From the NCBI RefSeq assembly GCF_010500835.1, contig NZ_JAAAMJ010000019.1, forward strand, positions 16,005 to 80,004: 64,000 bases of DNA, given 5' to 3'. The DNA comes from Aurantimonas aggregata (lineage in GTDB: Bacteria; Pseudomonadota; Alphaproteobacteria; Rhizobiales; Rhizobiaceae). Positions 20,483 to 30,464 of the stretch are shown here, piece by piece (position 1 is the stretch's first letter; each line of letters starts with the position of its first letter). Made by a program: the position numbers and the translations under genes. The notes beneath the pieces are model-generated. The model was not told where the DNA came from. It did not search any database and saw nothing but the letters and a program-made list of their open reading frames with translations.

Positions 20483-20655
20483 GGCCGCAGTTCCCCGGTT
20501 TCGGGTACGGGCGCAGGCTTCGTCTGCGGCAGCGGCACGTCGACGATCATCTCCCGGCGCGTCGGCTCGACGAAGTAGACGAGCGCCGCCATGATGCCGT
20601 AGATGATGCCGGCAACGATCAGAAGCGTCGTCAGGAGGCGGACGAGGGTCGGCAT
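20479..20655 (-). CDS. 58-residue single-span membrane protein coupled to xerD
   Basis: A short frame reading [20 protein letters not shown], continuing through a hydrophobic helix (about 5-29) to a Pro-rich tail ([20 protein letters not shown]). One transmembrane helix near the N-terminus and a short tail, probably periplasmic by its charge pattern, are all that can be seen. The stop codon overlaps the GTG of xerD by four bases, good evidence that it is translated. It faces aroK across a 165-base divergent region. I know of similar tiny proteins in this position in Rhizobiales but of no function. Confidence 0.75.
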   Translation of the reverse strand: MPTLVRLLTTLLIVAGIIYGIMAALVYFVEPTRREMIVDVPLPQTKPAPVPETGELRP

Positions 20656-20820
20656 CGCGGTCTGGCGCACTCGCTCTGGATGATGTCCCGTATGACCTGT
20701 CGCTTCTAGTGGGAATGAGCGGCAACGCAAGCGGGCCGACGTCATCGTCGGGGCGGAGGAGCGGCGACGTGGGCGGCAAACCCCGCGCTCGCCCGGTGTG
20801 CGGATGCGGCGAAAGGCACG

Positions 20821-21402
20821 ATGAGCAGGCAACAGCCTACGGACGCGGCGACGGCAGTCCTTCCCCTTCTCGAGAACCGTTCGGTGACGCTGATCGGGCT
20901 GATGGGTGCCGGCAAGACCACGGTTGGCCGCAAGCTCGCGAACTATCTGTCCGTGCCATTCCGCGACAGCGACGCGGAGATCGAGACCGTCTCCCGGATG
21001 AGCGTGCCGGAGCTGTTCGAGGCCTATGGCGAGCCGGAATTTCGCGCCCTGGAAGCGCGTGTCATCGCCCGGCTCGCGGCGGAGGGCCCGCAGGTCCTCG
21101 CCACCGGCGGCGGCGCCTTCATGCGGGAGGATACCCGCGCTGTGCTGGCCGAAAAGACCGTGACGGTCTGGCTGAAGGCCGACCTCGAGACGCTGATGGA
21201 GCGTGTCGGCAAGCGGCCCGGCCGTCCGCTGCTGCAGGCGCCGGATCCCGAAGCCGTGATGCGCAACCTGATGGACGTCCGCTATCCCGTCTATGCTAAG
21301 GCCGACATCACCGTGTGCACCCGCAACGTCAAGCGGGAGGTGATCGCTGCCGAGATCGTCGAGGCCCTGCACCATTATCTCGAGAAGGAAGTCGCGCGAT
21401 GA
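20821..21402 (+). CDS. aroK: Shikimate kinase
   Basis: Phosphorylates shikimate at O3 in aromatic amino acid synthesis. The 193-residue protein has the P-loop GLMGAGKTT (26-34), the shikimate-binding DSDAEIE, the glycine-rich [10 protein letters not shown] and the lid GKRPGRPLL. An N-terminal extension of about 20 residues is usual in Rhizobiales. The stop overlaps the aroB start (ATGA), so aroK, aroB and the CorC-like gene form one operon, divergent from xerD. Confidence 0.96.
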   Translation: MSRQQPTDAATAVLPLLENRSVTLIGLMGAGKTTVGRKLANYLSVPFRDSDAEIETVSRMSVPELFEAYGEPEFRALEARVIARLAAEGPQVLATGGGAFMREDTRAVLAEKTVTVWLKADLETLMERVGKRPGRPLLQAPDPEAVMRNLMDVRYPVYAKADITVCTRNVKREVIAAEIVEALHHYLEKEVAR

Positions 21403-22553
21403 AACGAGAGGCAGCCTTCGGCGCCGAGCCCCAGGGCACGGCCCCGCGTCGCCGAGTCGTCGTCGATCTCGGCGCGCGCTCCTATGACATCCTGATCGGC
21501 CCGGGCCTGATCGACGCGGCCGGCGCGGAGATCGTCGCCCGGCTTCCCGGCATCCGCGCCGCCATCGTCACCGACGAGACGGTGGGCCGGCTCTATCTGA
21601 CGCGCCTGTCGGTCGCGCTCCGCGCCGCCGGCATCGAGCATGTCGAGATCGTCCTGCCCGCCGGCGAGAAGACCAAGTCCTTCGAGCAGCTCGCCCATGT
21701 GGTCGACGCGATCCTCGCCGCCCGGCTGGAGCGGGGCGACGCGGTGATCGCGCTCGGCGGCGGCGTGATCGGCGACCTCGCCGGCTTTGCCAGCGCCATC
21801 GTGCGGCGCGGCATGCGCTTCGTGCAGGTACCGACGACGCTGCTCGCCCAGGTCGATTCCTCCGTCGGCGGCAAGACCGGCATCAACTCGCCGCGCGGCA
21901 AGAACCTCGTCGGCGCCTTCCACCAGCCTTCGCTCGTCCTCGCCGATACGGCACTGCTCGACACGCTGAGCCCGCGCGAGTTCGCGGCCGGCTATGCCGA
22001 GATGGTCAAATACGGCCTGATCGACCGGCCGGCGTTCTTCGACATGCTGGAAGCCGACCTTGGCGGCGTCTTCGGCGGTGGCGCCGCGCGCGGCGAGGCG
22101 ATCCGCGTCAGCTGCGAGGCCAAGGCCGCCGTCGTCGCCGCCGACGAGGAGGAGCATGGCAGCCGCGCGCTGCTCAATCTCGGCCACACGTTCGGCCACG
22201 CGCTGGAAGCCGCCGTCGGCTACGACGCGGCGCGGCTCGTCCATGGCGAGGGCGTCGCCATCGGCATGGTCCTCGCCCACCGCTTTTCGGCCGAACTCGG
22301 CTTCTGTCCGCCGGAGGACGCCGACCGTGTCGCCGCCCATCTTGCCGCGGCCGGCCTGCCGGTGCGGATCGGCGCCATTCCCGACGCGCCGCTGACCGTG
22401 GAGGAACTGATGCGCGGCATCGCCCAGGACAAGAAGGTCGAGAAGGGCCGCCTCACCTTCATCCTGACGCGCGGCATCGGTCGGGCCTTCGTCGCCAATG
22501 ACGTCGATCCCGCCGCCGTCGAAGCCTTTCTTGCCAGGGAACTTGACCGATGA
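21399..22553 (+). CDS. aroB: 3-dehydroquinate synthase
   Basis: Converts DAHP to 3-dehydroquinate using NAD and a divalent metal. The 384-residue protein has the NAD-binding [40 protein letters not shown], and the metal ligands in [13 protein letters not shown] and [12 protein letters not shown] plus [12 protein letters not shown] 21399 overlaps the aroK stop. Its own stop overlaps the start of the next gene by four bases. Confidence 0.97.
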   Translation: MKREAAFGAEPQGTAPRRRVVVDLGARSYDILIGPGLIDAAGAEIVARLPGIRAAIVTDETVGRLYLTRLSVALRAAGIEHVEIVLPAGEKTKSFEQLAHVVDAILAARLERGDAVIALGGGVIGDLAGFASAIVRRGMRFVQVPTTLLAQVDSSVGGKTGINSPRGKNLVGAFHQPSLVLADTALLDTLSPREFAAGYAEMVKYGLIDRPAFFDMLEADLGGVFGGGAARGEAIRVSCEAKAAVVAADEEEHGSRALLNLGHTFGHALEAAVGYDAARLVHGEGVAIGMVLAHRFSAELGFCPPEDADRVAAHLAAAGLPVRIGAIPDAPLTVEELMRGIAQDKKVEKGRLTFILTRGIGRAFVANDVDPAAVEAFLARELDR

Positions 22554-24076
22554 CCGCCACGCTCTGGATCATGCTCGCCATCGTCGTGGTTCTGGTCTGC
22601 ATCTCCGGCTTCTTCTCGGGCTCGGAGACGGCGCTGACGGCGGCCTCGCGCGCCCGACTGATGAGCCACGCCAAGAACGGCGACGCCCGCGCGACGCTCG
22701 TCCAGACGCTGATCGAGAAGAAGGACCGGCTGATCGGGGCGCTGCTGATCGGCAACAACCTCGTCAACATCCTCGCCTCGTCGCTGGCGACCACCGCCTT
22801 TCTCGGCCTGTTCGGCCAGTCCGGCGTCATCTACGCCACCATCGCGATGACGATCATCGTCGTGATCTTCGGCGAGGTCCTGCCGAAATCGGCGGCCATT
22901 GCCCGGCCCGACGCCTTCGCGCTGGCCATCGCCCGCCCGGTCAGCATCATCGTCACGCTGTTCGGGCCGCTCACCGGGGTGATCAACTGGATCGTCCGGC
23001 GCATCCTGGCGATGTTCGGCGTCAGCCTCGAATCCGGCGCCTCGCTGCTGACGGCGCACGAGGAGCTGCGCGGCGCGGTCGAGGTGCTGCATCGCGAGGG
23101 CTCGCTGGTCAATGCCGACCGCAACCGGCTGGGCGGCCTGCTCGACCTGCACGAGCTGGAAGTCTCGGACGTCATGGTCCACCGCACCTCGATGCGGCAG
23201 GTCAACGGCGACGACGACCCGGCGGACGTCGTCCGCCAGATCCTCGAAAGTCCCTATACGCGCATGCCGATCTGGCGGAACGACTACGACAACATCGTCG
23301 GCGTCGTGCATGCCAAGGACCTCCTGCGCGCCCTGCACGAGGTCGACAACGATCCCTCGAGGATCAACATCCTTAAGATCTGCAATCCGCCGTGGTTCGT
23401 GCCGGAGACCACCACGCTGCAGGACCAGCTCAACGCCTTCCTGCGCCGCAAGGGCCATTTCGCCATCGTCGTCGACGAATACGGCGAGGTCGAAGGCCTG
23501 ATCACGCTCGAGGACATCCTGGAAGAGATCGTCGGCAACATCGCCGACGAGCACGATCTCGACATGCAGGGCGTCACCACCGAGGCCGACGGCTCGGTCG
23601 TGGTCGACGGCCAGGTCCCGATCCGCGATCTCAACCGCGCCCTCGACTGGAACCTGCCGGACGACGAGGCGGTGACCATCGCCGGCCTCGTGATCCACGA
23701 GACCCAGACGATCCCGGAGGAGCGCCAGGCCTTCACCTTCTTCCAGAAGCGCTTCACCGTGCTCAAGCGCGAGAAGAACCGCATCGCCAAGCTGCGCATC
23801 CGCCCCGCCACCATCCTCGTGCCGCCCAAGAAGCTCGGGACCCAGTCGCCGGGCGCCGGCGCGGTCGCGGTGTCGGAAGCCACCGACGGCGATTTCTACG
23901 ACGAGGGCTACGACGATCTGGTCGAGATGAACGAGACCGAAGAAGCGGCGGCCACGGCTTCGGGCTGGGACGAAGCCGACGACCGGGCCGACCGCGACGA
24001 GGAGCCAGACCGCGTCGATGACACCGCGTCTCCCGTCTGGGACGAGACGCCATCCGACGAGCGAAAGCCCGACTGA
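22550..24076 (+). CDS. Hemolysin/CorC family membrane protein (CNNM-CBS-CorC domains)
   Basis: A 508-residue protein: four predicted transmembrane helices in a CNNM (DUF21) domain (about 1-180), a CBS pair (about 205-330; DVMVHRTSM, MPIWRNDYDNIVGVVHAKDL), and a CorC_HlyC domain (about 345-425). Such proteins are linked to Mg/Co efflux; they are not haemolysins in the usual sense. The last 70 residues are a very acidic, disordered tail (TEEAAATASGWDEADDRADR). It overlaps aroB by four bases, a conserved linkage. Confidence 0.92.
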   Translation: MTATLWIMLAIVVVLVCISGFFSGSETALTAASRARLMSHAKNGDARATLVQTLIEKKDRLIGALLIGNNLVNILASSLATTAFLGLFGQSGVIYATIAMTIIVVIFGEVLPKSAAIARPDAFALAIARPVSIIVTLFGPLTGVINWIVRRILAMFGVSLESGASLLTAHEELRGAVEVLHREGSLVNADRNRLGGLLDLHELEVSDVMVHRTSMRQVNGDDDPADVVRQILESPYTRMPIWRNDYDNIVGVVHAKDLLRALHEVDNDPSRINILKICNPPWFVPETTTLQDQLNAFLRRKGHFAIVVDEYGEVEGLITLEDILEEIVGNIADEHDLDMQGVTTEADGSVVVDGQVPIRDLNRALDWNLPDDEAVTIAGLVIHETQTIPEERQAFTFFQKRFTVLKREKNRIAKLRIRPATILVPPKKLGTQSPGAGAVAVSEATDGDFYDEGYDDLVEMNETEEAAATASGWDEADDRADRDEEPDRVDDTASPVWDETPSDERKPD

Positions 24077-24100
24077 GCCGAGCGCGGCCGGCGCGGCGCG

Positions 24101-25885
24101 TTAGGCCTGAGACGCCGGCGCCGCGTCCAGCTCCGCCCGCGCCGCGGCAACCGCCTCCGCCACCGTCGCGGTGAAGCGCAGCGGCGGCGCGCTCTTTCCC
24201 TGTTGAACGTCGAGCAGGCGCTGGGCCGCCTCGCTTGCCCCGGCGATCAGCAGCAGGGCCCCGTCGCGCCGTGCCTTGCGGGCGAAGGCGACGATGGTCG
24301 CCGCGGCCGAACTGTCGAGCAACGGCACTTCCGCGACATCGAGCACGAAAGCCCGCGGCCGCTCGGCGATCCGGTCGAGCACCGCGCCGACGCTGCCGGC
24401 CGCCGCGAAGAAGAACGCCCCGGAGATCCGGCAGACGAAGATGTCCGGGTCGCGGACCAGCGTCTCGTCGAACGGCCTTTCGCCCAGATCGCGATCGCCG
24501 TCGGCGCGGTCGGCCTCGACCAGCGGCGCATGTGCGCCCTCGACCGTCACCGCCCCGGCCATGCGATGCAGGAACAGCAGTGCGCCGAGCGAGAAGCCGA
24601 CGACGATCCCGGTCGTCAGGTCGCGGAAGATCACCAGCAGGAAGGTGGTGGTCAGCACCACCGCGTCGCCGCGCGAGCTGCGCAGGAGGCTGAACACTTC
24701 GTGCCGCTCCGCCATGTTCCAGGCGACGAACAGGAGCACCGCTGCCAGCGCGGCGAGCGGCACATAGGCCGCCAGCGGCGCCGCCACGAGCACGAAGACC
24801 AAGAGGAACACCGCGTGCAGCATGCCGGCGACCGGGCTGCGGCCGCCGGCGCGGACGTTCGTCGCGGTGCGCGCGATGGTGCCGGTGACGCAGAAGCCGC
24901 CGAACAGCGACGCTCCGACATTGGCGATGCCCTGCGCCACCAGCTCGCAGTTCGAGCGATGGCGCCGGCCGCTCATCGAATCGGCGACGACCGCCGACAG
25001 CAGGCTCTCGATGGCGCCGAGCAGCGCGAAGGAGACGGCGGCTGGCAGCACCGCGACGACGAGGTCCCAGGAGAAGACCGGCAGATGCGGCATCGGCAGC
25101 GACGACGGAATGCCGCCGAAGCGGCTGCCGATCGTGGCGATGTCGAGCCCCGCAACCGTCGCCGCGATCGAGCCGGCGGCGACGGCGATCAGCAGCGACG
25201 GCCAGTGCGGCCGGAAATGGCGCACCAGGACGATCAGCGCCAGCGTCGTGAAGGCGATGGCCAGCGTCGACGGATCGAGCGTCGGCGCGGCAGCGGCCAG
25301 CGCGCCGAGCTTCTCCACCAGTTCGCCCGGCTCCGCGCCGGCCAGCGTCAGGCCGAAGAACTCCTTCAGCTGCGTCGCGGCGATGACGACGGCGATGCCG
25401 GCGGTGAAGCCGACGGTCACCGGATAGGGAATGTACTTGATGAACGTGCCGAGCCGCAGGGCGCCGAGCGCCGCCAGCATCAGCCCCGAGAGGAACGTCG
25501 CGACGATCAGCCCCTCGATCCCGTGCGCGGCGACGGTCGCGGCGACGAGCAGGATGAAGGCGCCCGCCGGCCCGCCGATCTGGAAGCGACTGCCGCCGAA
25601 CAGCGACACCAGAAAGCCGCCGACGATGGCCGTGGTCAGCCCCCGGTCCGGCGACACGCCGGACGCGATGGCGATGGCCATCGAAAGCGGCAGCGCGACG
25701 ATCGCCACGGTGAGGCCTGCCACGGCGTCGGCCTTGAACGCCGACAGGTCGTAGCCCTCGCGGAGCGTGGTCACGATCTTCGGCGTGAACATTTCCATTG
25801 TGCTGATCGGCGGCGCGGCAGCGGGCCTCGGCGATGTCTCGCCTCTGTCGTTCACCTGGCTCGGCGTGGTGGGTATGGTGGCCAT
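24101..25885 (-). CDS. SulP (SLC26) family anion transporter with STAS domain
   Basis: A 594-residue inner-membrane protein of the SulP family (sulfate, bicarbonate or organic anions). About 10-12 hydrophobic segments from residue 50 (DAVAGLTVAIVALPLSMAIA, the family signature) to about 440 are followed by a cytoplasmic STAS domain (VFVCRISG-like IFVCRISGAFFFAAAGSVGA; FVLDVAEVPLLDSSAAATIV). The start lies only five bases past the stop of an XRE regulator gene, so the two are one operon. The substrate cannot be read from sequence. Confidence 0.92.
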   Translation of the reverse strand: MATIPTTPSQVNDRGETSPRPAAAPPISTMEMFTPKIVTTLREGYDLSAFKADAVAGLTVAIVALPLSMAIAIASGVSPDRGLTTAIVGGFLVSLFGGSRFQIGGPAGAFILLVAATVAAHGIEGLIVATFLSGLMLAALGALRLGTFIKYIPYPVTVGFTAGIAVVIAATQLKEFFGLTLAGAEPGELVEKLGALAAAAPTLDPSTLAIAFTTLALIVLVRHFRPHWPSLLIAVAAGSIAATVAGLDIATIGSRFGGIPSSLPMPHLPVFSWDLVVAVLPAAVSFALLGAIESLLSAVVADSMSGRRHRSNCELVAQGIANVGASLFGGFCVTGTIARTATNVRAGGRSPVAGMLHAVFLLVFVLVAAPLAAYVPLAALAAVLLFVAWNMAERHEVFSLLRSSRGDAVVLTTTFLLVIFRDLTTGIVVGFSLGALLFLHRMAGAVTVEGAHAPLVEADRADGDRDLGERPFDETLVRDPDIFVCRISGAFFFAAAGSVGAVLDRIAERPRAFVLDVAEVPLLDSSAAATIVAFARKARRDGALLLIAGASEAAQRLLDVQQGKSAPPLRFTATVAEAVAAARAELDAAPASQA

Positions 25886-25889
25886 GGCG

Positions 25890-26162
25890 TCAGACGAGCC
25901 CCGCTTCGGGAGTGGCGGCCTGCTTCAGCCGAACGCCGCGCCCGCTGCCGCGGCTCGGCACATGCTCGGACAACAGCTCGACGCCGGCGGCATCGAAGGC
26001 CGCGACCACCTTCTCCAGCGTGTCGACGACGCCGCGCACGGTCCCCTCGCTCGCCTCCATCCGCTGGATCGTCGGCAGCGACACGCCGGACAGCGCCGCC
26101 AGTTGGCGCTGGTCGAGACCGAGCAGCGCCCGGCCGGCACGCATCTGTGCGGAGGTGATCAT
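25890..26162 (-). CDS. Small XRE-family HTH regulator linked to the SulP transporter
   Basis: A 90-residue protein that is mostly a helix-turn-helix: MITSAQMRAGRALLGLDQRQ, LAALSGVSLPTIQRMEASEG, with recognition helix near GVSLPTIQRME. The C-terminus (VVAAFDAAGVELLSEHVPSR) follows the short XRE pattern in which DAAGVEF-like residues precede a basic tail. It probably represses its own operon and the transporter. An inverted repeat lies 48 bases upstream. The start at 26162 versus 26168 is not resolved. Confidence 0.88.
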   Translation of the reverse strand: MITSAQMRAGRALLGLDQRQLAALSGVSLPTIQRMEASEGTVRGVVDTLEKVVAAFDAAGVELLSEHVPSRGSGRGVRLKQAATPEAGLV

Positions 26163-26209
26163 CGGCAAGCCTGTCGGTTACGATCCGACTAAGCTACCAC
26201 ACGTCGATA

Positions 26210-26235
26210 GTGATGCACAGAACATCATCCATCAC
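26210..26235. promoter_or_regulatory. Inverted repeat upstream of the XRE-SulP operon
   Basis: GTGATG (26210-26215) and CATCAC (26230-26235) are mirror arms separated by 14 bases. The site sits in an AT-richer stretch 48 bases before the XRE gene, a natural place for an autorepressor operator. Arm length is short, so chance cannot be excluded. Confidence 0.3.
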
Positions 26236-26285
26236 GTTTCATATGTGATAAGCCGCGCGACGCAGGGCGCACGCGGGACCGTGGG

Positions 26286-26588
26286 CTACCGCCGTGTCGG
26301 CTCGCCCGGCGCCGCCGCCTCGATCGCCAGCGCATGGACGCCGGCCGCCAATTCGTCCCGCAGAACCTGGTTGATCGCCCGGTGGCGTTCGATCCGGCTT
26401 TTGCCGGCAAACGCGTCGCTGACCAGCCGCACGCGGAAATGCGTCTCGCCCGAACCGTCGAAGGCGGCGTGGTGGTCGCTCTCGCCGTGGTGGTGGCCGG
26501 CGTGGAGATGGCTTTCGTCAATCACCGCCAGTGTCTCGGGGGCAAAAGCCTCGGTGAGTTTTGCCTCGATCGTTGCCCGGGTACTCAT
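26286..26588 (-). CDS. BolA family protein
   Basis: A 100-residue BolA-like protein with the class KH-type fold: MSTRATIEAKLTEAFAPETL, an internal His-rich HAGHHHGESDHH, the invariant THFRVRLVSDAFAGKSRIER and RHRAINQVLRDEL. BolA proteins pair with monothiol glutaredoxins to handle iron-sulfur clusters or act in stress-linked regulation. It is divergent from the DnaJ-like gene, which precedes cobST, a conserved Rhizobiales neighbourhood. Confidence 0.93.
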   Translation of the reverse strand: MSTRATIEAKLTEAFAPETLAVIDESHLHAGHHHGESDHHAAFDGSGETHFRVRLVSDAFAGKSRIERHRAINQVLRDELAAGVHALAIEAAAPGEPTRR

Positions 26589-26703
26589 CGAATGCCGCTC
26601 CTTGTCCTGCCATTCCGGCCTGTAGCGCCCTGCCCGCCGCGACGAAGCTTGCGCGAAACAGCCGGAGCCCTTGAATTTCGGGCTTTTTCCGATCTGTCAA
26701 TTC

Positions 26704-26732
26704 TTGTTCGACCGATGCTGCAGCACCATAAT
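26704..26732 (+). promoter_or_regulatory. Candidate promoter placing the DnaJ-like mRNA start at its start codon
   Basis: TTGTTC (26704-26709), 17 bases, then CATAAT (26727-26732). The expected transcription start (about 26739) almost coincides with GTG 26738 / ATG 26741, and no ribosome-binding site is visible. The message may therefore be leaderless. Confidence 0.4.
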
Positions 26733-26740
26733 CGCCGGTG

Positions 26741-27361
26741 ATGAAACTCGACTCCAAATATTTCGACGCGATCCGCGTCAAAGGCAAACGCTCAGCCGAG
26801 CCTCCGCGCGCGCCCGAATGCGCGTGGGAAGGCTGCGACCAGGCAGGTATCTACAAGGCTCCGATGGGGCGGGATCACGAGGGCCAGTACCTGAATTTCT
26901 GCGTCGACCACGTCCGGCAGTACAACAAGTCGTACAATTATTTCTCCGGACTGAACGACAAGGACATCCAGCGTCACCTGAAGGACAGCCTGACCGGCGA
27001 CCGGCCGACCTGGACGATGGGGCATAATGGCACGGCGGGCGACGCCGCCCGTGCCGCGACGGCCGCCCGCACGCGACGCTGGAACGGCCGCGCCCGCGAT
27101 CCGTTCGGCCTGTTCGGCGCCGAGGCGGCGGCCGCCCGCAAGACCGCAGCGCGCCGCCCGAAGCTGCGCTCCCTGGAAGTGAAGGCGCTCGAAACGCTCG
27201 ACCTCGAGCGCGACGCGACTGGCGAAGCCATACGCGGGCGCTATAAGAACCTCGTCAAGCAGCTGCACCCCGACGCCAATGGCGGCGACCGCAGCACCGA
27301 GGACAAGCTGCGCGAAGTGATCCAGGCCTACAAGCTTTTGAAGCAGTCCGGTTTTTGCTAA
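26741..27361 (+). CDS. DnaJ-domain protein with N-terminal Cys/His motif
   Basis: A 206-residue protein. The C-terminal 60 residues are a J domain (LETLDLERDATGEAIRGRYK, KQLHPDANGGD with the HPD motif near 177), which stimulates a DnaK-type Hsp70. The N-terminal part has C27-x4-C32 and C54-x2-H57 within a conserved segment (FCVDHVRQYNKSYNYFSGL), possibly a zinc site. There is no G/F region or classic DnaJ zinc repeat. Located between bolA and cobS, as in many Rhizobiales; the client protein is unknown. Confidence 0.88.
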   Translation: MKLDSKYFDAIRVKGKRSAEPPRAPECAWEGCDQAGIYKAPMGRDHEGQYLNFCVDHVRQYNKSYNYFSGLNDKDIQRHLKDSLTGDRPTWTMGHNGTAGDAARAATAARTRRWNGRARDPFGLFGAEAAAARKTAARRPKLRSLEVKALETLDLERDATGEAIRGRYKNLVKQLHPDANGGDRSTEDKLREVIQAYKLLKQSGFC

Positions 27362-27506
27362 CCGTTGACTGACCGCTTCGGGCTCGGCCTGATCGCGGCG
27401 GGCCGCGACGCGACCAGGCGACCCCGCTCTCGTTCGAGGACGGGCAACATCAGAGAATGGACATGGTCCGGCCGGCCCCGACGGGCACCGGGCCTCTGGA
27501 GGTATG

Positions 27507-28493
27507 ATGAGTGCAGCGGAACTGGAAGTGGCCCCCCTCCCGGATGCCACGATCTCCGTCCGCGAAACCTTCGGTTTCGATAGCGACCTGACCGTCCCGG
27601 CCTTTTCGGAGGCCGACCCGCACGTTCCCGAGCTGGACCCCGACTACATCTTCGACAAGCCGACGACGCTGGCGATCCTCGCCGGCTTCGCCAAGAACCG
27701 GCGCGTCATGGTCTCGGGCTATCACGGCACCGGCAAGTCGACCCATATCGAGCAGGTCGCGGCGCGCCTCAACTGGCCGTGCGTGCGCATCAATCTCGAC
27801 AGCCATGTCAGCCGCATCGATCTCGTCGGCAAGGACGCGATCGTCGTGCGCGACGGCATGCAGGTCACCGAATTCCGCGATGGCATCCTGCCCTGGGCCT
27901 ACCAGCGCAACGTCGCCCTCGTCTTCGACGAATACGATGCGGGCCGGCCCGACGTGATGTTCGTCATCCAGCGCGTGCTGGAATCCTCCGGCCGCCTGAC
28001 CCTGCTCGACCAGAGCCGCGTGGTGCGCCCGCATCCGGCCTTCCGGCTCTTCGCGACGGCCAACACCGTCGGCCTCGGCGATACGACCGGCCTCTATCAC
28101 GGCACCCAACAGATCAACCAGGCGCAGATGGATCGCTGGTCGATCGTCACCGTGCTGAACTATCTGCCGCACGACACCGAGGTCTCGATCGTCGCCGCCA
28201 AGGCGCGCAGCTACGACACCAAGGAAGGCCGCCAGACCATCTCCAAGATGGTCCGCGTCGCCGACCTCACCCGCTCGGCCTTCGTCAACGGCGACCTCTC
28301 GACCGTCATGAGCCCGCGCACCGTCATCACCTGGGCGGAGAATGCCGAGATCTTCGGCGATCTCGGCATGGCCTTCCGCCTCACCTTCCTCAACAAGTGC
28401 GACGACCTCGAACGCCCGCTGGTCGCGGAGTTCTACCAGCGCGCGCTTGGCGAGGAGCTGCCGGAATCGGCGGCGAACCTCGTTCTGGACTGA
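27507..28493 (+). CDS. cobS: Cobaltochelatase AAA+ subunit CobS
   Basis: AAA+ ATPase of the aerobic CobNST cobalt chelatase, which inserts cobalt into hydrogenobyrinic acid a,c-diamide. The 328-residue protein has Walker [10 protein letters not shown] (71-79), Walker [12 protein letters not shown], and sensor-1 [11 protein letters not shown]. The N-terminus [20 protein letters not shown] is diagnostic of CobS. Two adjacent ATGs (27504 and 27507) sit just after GGAGGT; the second gives better spacing. cobT follows nine bases later. cobN is not in the window, and PduO lies at 60.5 kb. Confidence 0.96.
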   Translation: MSAAELEVAPLPDATISVRETFGFDSDLTVPAFSEADPHVPELDPDYIFDKPTTLAILAGFAKNRRVMVSGYHGTGKSTHIEQVAARLNWPCVRINLDSHVSRIDLVGKDAIVVRDGMQVTEFRDGILPWAYQRNVALVFDEYDAGRPDVMFVIQRVLESSGRLTLLDQSRVVRPHPAFRLFATANTVGLGDTTGLYHGTQQINQAQMDRWSIVTVLNYLPHDTEVSIVAAKARSYDTKEGRQTISKMVRVADLTRSAFVNGDLSTVMSPRTVITWAENAEIFGDLGMAFRLTFLNKCDDLERPLVAEFYQRALGEELPESAANLVLD

Positions 28494-28502
28494 ACCGAGA
28501 CC

Positions 28503-30419
28503 GTGGCCCGCATCGGCGACAACCAGCGTCCCCCCGGCTCTCCGCCGGCCGACCGCGAGCCGTTCCGGCGCGCCGTCGCCGGCTGCCTGCGGGCGATCGC
28601 CGGCGAGGCCGATCTCGAGATCACCTTCGGCTCCGAGCGTCCCGGCCTGTCCGGCAGCCGCGCCAAGCTCCCCGAACTGACCAAGCGGCCGACCCGCAAC
28701 GATCTTGCCGTGACCCGCGGCCTCGCCGACGCCATGGCGCTGCGCAAGGCGCGCCACGACGCGCGGATGCATGCGAGCCTCGCGCCCGACAGCAAGGGCG
28801 CGCGCGCCGTCTATGACGCCGTCGAGCAGGCCCGCGTCGAGGCGATCGGCGCCAATGCGATGCAGGGCGTGGGCGACAATCTCGGCGCCATGCTCGAGGA
28901 CAAGTATTTCCGCTCCAACCTCTCCGACGTCACCGACCGCGCCGAGGCGCCGATCGAGGATGCCGTGGCGCTGATGGTGCGCGAGCGGCTGACCGGCCGA
29001 CCGGTGCCCCCGAGCGCCCAGGCGCTGGTCGACGTCTGGCGCGACTTCGTCGAGGACAAGGCCGGGCCGAAGTTCGACCGCCTGTCGGAGACCGTCGAGG
29101 ACCAGCAATCCTTCGCGCGGGCGCTGCGCGACATGCTGGTCTCGCTGGAGATGGCCGAGGAGCTCGGTGATTCGGACGACAGCGAGGGCAGCGACGACGA
29201 CGAGGAGTCCGGCGACAACCAGACCCGCGACAACGAGGAAGGCGGCTCCGAGAAGGAGAGCGGCAGCGACGAGGCGATGCCGCAGGAGAGCGAGACCGAA
29301 GGCGAGAACCAGGAGACGGCCGAGCCGGAATCCTCCGAGGTCACGGCCGACGATCCCGCCGACGACGACAGCCAGGACAGCGAGACGCCCGGCGAGACCC
29401 GCCGGCCGCACCAGCCTTTGTCCAACCAGCTGCTCGATTCCGACTACCAGGTCTTCACCAAGGCCTTCGACGAGATGGTCGGCGCCGAGGAACTCTGCGA
29501 CGAGGCCGAGCTCGACCGCCTGCGCGCGTTTCTCGACAAGCAGCTGGCCTCGCTCCAGGGCGTCGTTGGCCGCCTCGCCAACCGCCTGCAGCGCCGCCTG
29601 ATGGCGCAGCAGAGCCGCTCCTGGGACTTCGACCTCGAGGAAGGCTATCTCGATCCCGCCCGGCTGGTCCGGCTGGTGATCGACCCGATGCAGCCGCTCT
29701 CCTACAAGATGGAGCGCGACACCGATTTCCGCGACACGATCGTCACGCTCTTGATCGACAATTCCGGCTCGATGCGCGGCCGGCCGATCACCGTCGCGGC
29801 GACCTGCGCCGACATTCTCGCCCGCACGCTGGAGCGCTGCGGCGTCAAGGTCGAGGTTCTCGGCTTCACGACGCGCGCCTGGAAGGGCGGCCAGTCGCGC
29901 GAGGCCTGGCTGAAAGCCGGCAAGCCGGGCAAGCCCGGACGGCTCAACGATCTGCGCCACATCGTCTACAAGTCGGCCGACGCGCCCTGGCGGCGCGCCC
30001 GGCGCAATCTCGGCCTGATGATGCGCGAGGGCCTGCTGAAGGAAAACATCGACGGCGAGGCGCTGATCTGGGCGCATAACCGCCTCCTCGCCCGCCCCGA
30101 GCAGCGCCGCATCCTGATGATGATCTCGGACGGTGCGCCGGTCGACGATTCGACCCTGTCGGTGAATCCCGGCAACTATCTCGAGCGGCATCTGCGCGCC
30201 GTCATCGAGGAGATCGAGACCCGCTCGCCGGTCGAGCTGCTGGCCATCGGCATCGGCCACGACGTCACGCGCTACTACCGCCGCGCCGTCACCATCGTCG
30301 ACGCTGAGGAACTGGCCGGCGCGATGACCGAGCAGCTGGCCGACCTGTTCGAGCAGGAAGGCGCACCGCGTAGCGGCCATGGCAGCCGCCGCCGTGCCGC
30401 GATGGGCGGCCGTCGCTGA
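28503..30419 (+). CDS. cobT: Cobaltochelatase subunit CobT
   Basis: Partner of CobS in the cobalt chelatase. The 638-residue protein starts with GTG ([20 protein letters not shown]). It has a helical N-terminal part, a long very acidic, disordered linker (about 218-300, rich in Asp/Glu/Ser), and a C-terminal von Willebrand A domain with [17 protein letters not shown] (Asp419, Ser421, Ser423). The acidic linker between AAA and MIDAS parts is typical of CobT/BchD. It ends against a hairpin and converges with yhhQ. Confidence 0.96.
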   Translation: MARIGDNQRPPGSPPADREPFRRAVAGCLRAIAGEADLEITFGSERPGLSGSRAKLPELTKRPTRNDLAVTRGLADAMALRKARHDARMHASLAPDSKGARAVYDAVEQARVEAIGANAMQGVGDNLGAMLEDKYFRSNLSDVTDRAEAPIEDAVALMVRERLTGRPVPPSAQALVDVWRDFVEDKAGPKFDRLSETVEDQQSFARALRDMLVSLEMAEELGDSDDSEGSDDDEESGDNQTRDNEEGGSEKESGSDEAMPQESETEGENQETAEPESSEVTADDPADDDSQDSETPGETRRPHQPLSNQLLDSDYQVFTKAFDEMVGAEELCDEAELDRLRAFLDKQLASLQGVVGRLANRLQRRLMAQQSRSWDFDLEEGYLDPARLVRLVIDPMQPLSYKMERDTDFRDTIVTLLIDNSGSMRGRPITVAATCADILARTLERCGVKVEVLGFTTRAWKGGQSREAWLKAGKPGKPGRLNDLRHIVYKSADAPWRRARRNLGLMMREGLLKENIDGEALIWAHNRLLARPEQRRILMMISDGAPVDDSTLSVNPGNYLERHLRAVIEEIETRSPVELLAIGIGHDVTRYYRRAVTIVDAEELAGAMTEQLADLFEQEGAPRSGHGSRRRAAMGGRR

Positions 30420-30441
30420 CCGGCGGGCCGTAACCCGCCGG
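30420..30441. terminator. Hairpin between convergent cobT and yhhQ
   Basis: A perfect 8-bp stem (CCGGCGGG / CCCGCCGG) with loop CCGTAA begins at the first base after the cobT stop. It sits in the 45-base convergent gap, so it could serve both directions. No T-run is present. Confidence 0.5.
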
Positions 30442-30464
30442 ACGTCGAACTCAGTGGAAGAAGA

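Noticed and set aside
27362..27506. Cobalamin riboswitch ahead of cobS
   Set aside because: No B12-box-like core and too short for the class; the gap is an ordinary leader.
27450..30380. 976-residue antisense frame opposite cobS-cobT
   Set aside because: Opposes two well-identified genes; composition is a codon-bias artefact.
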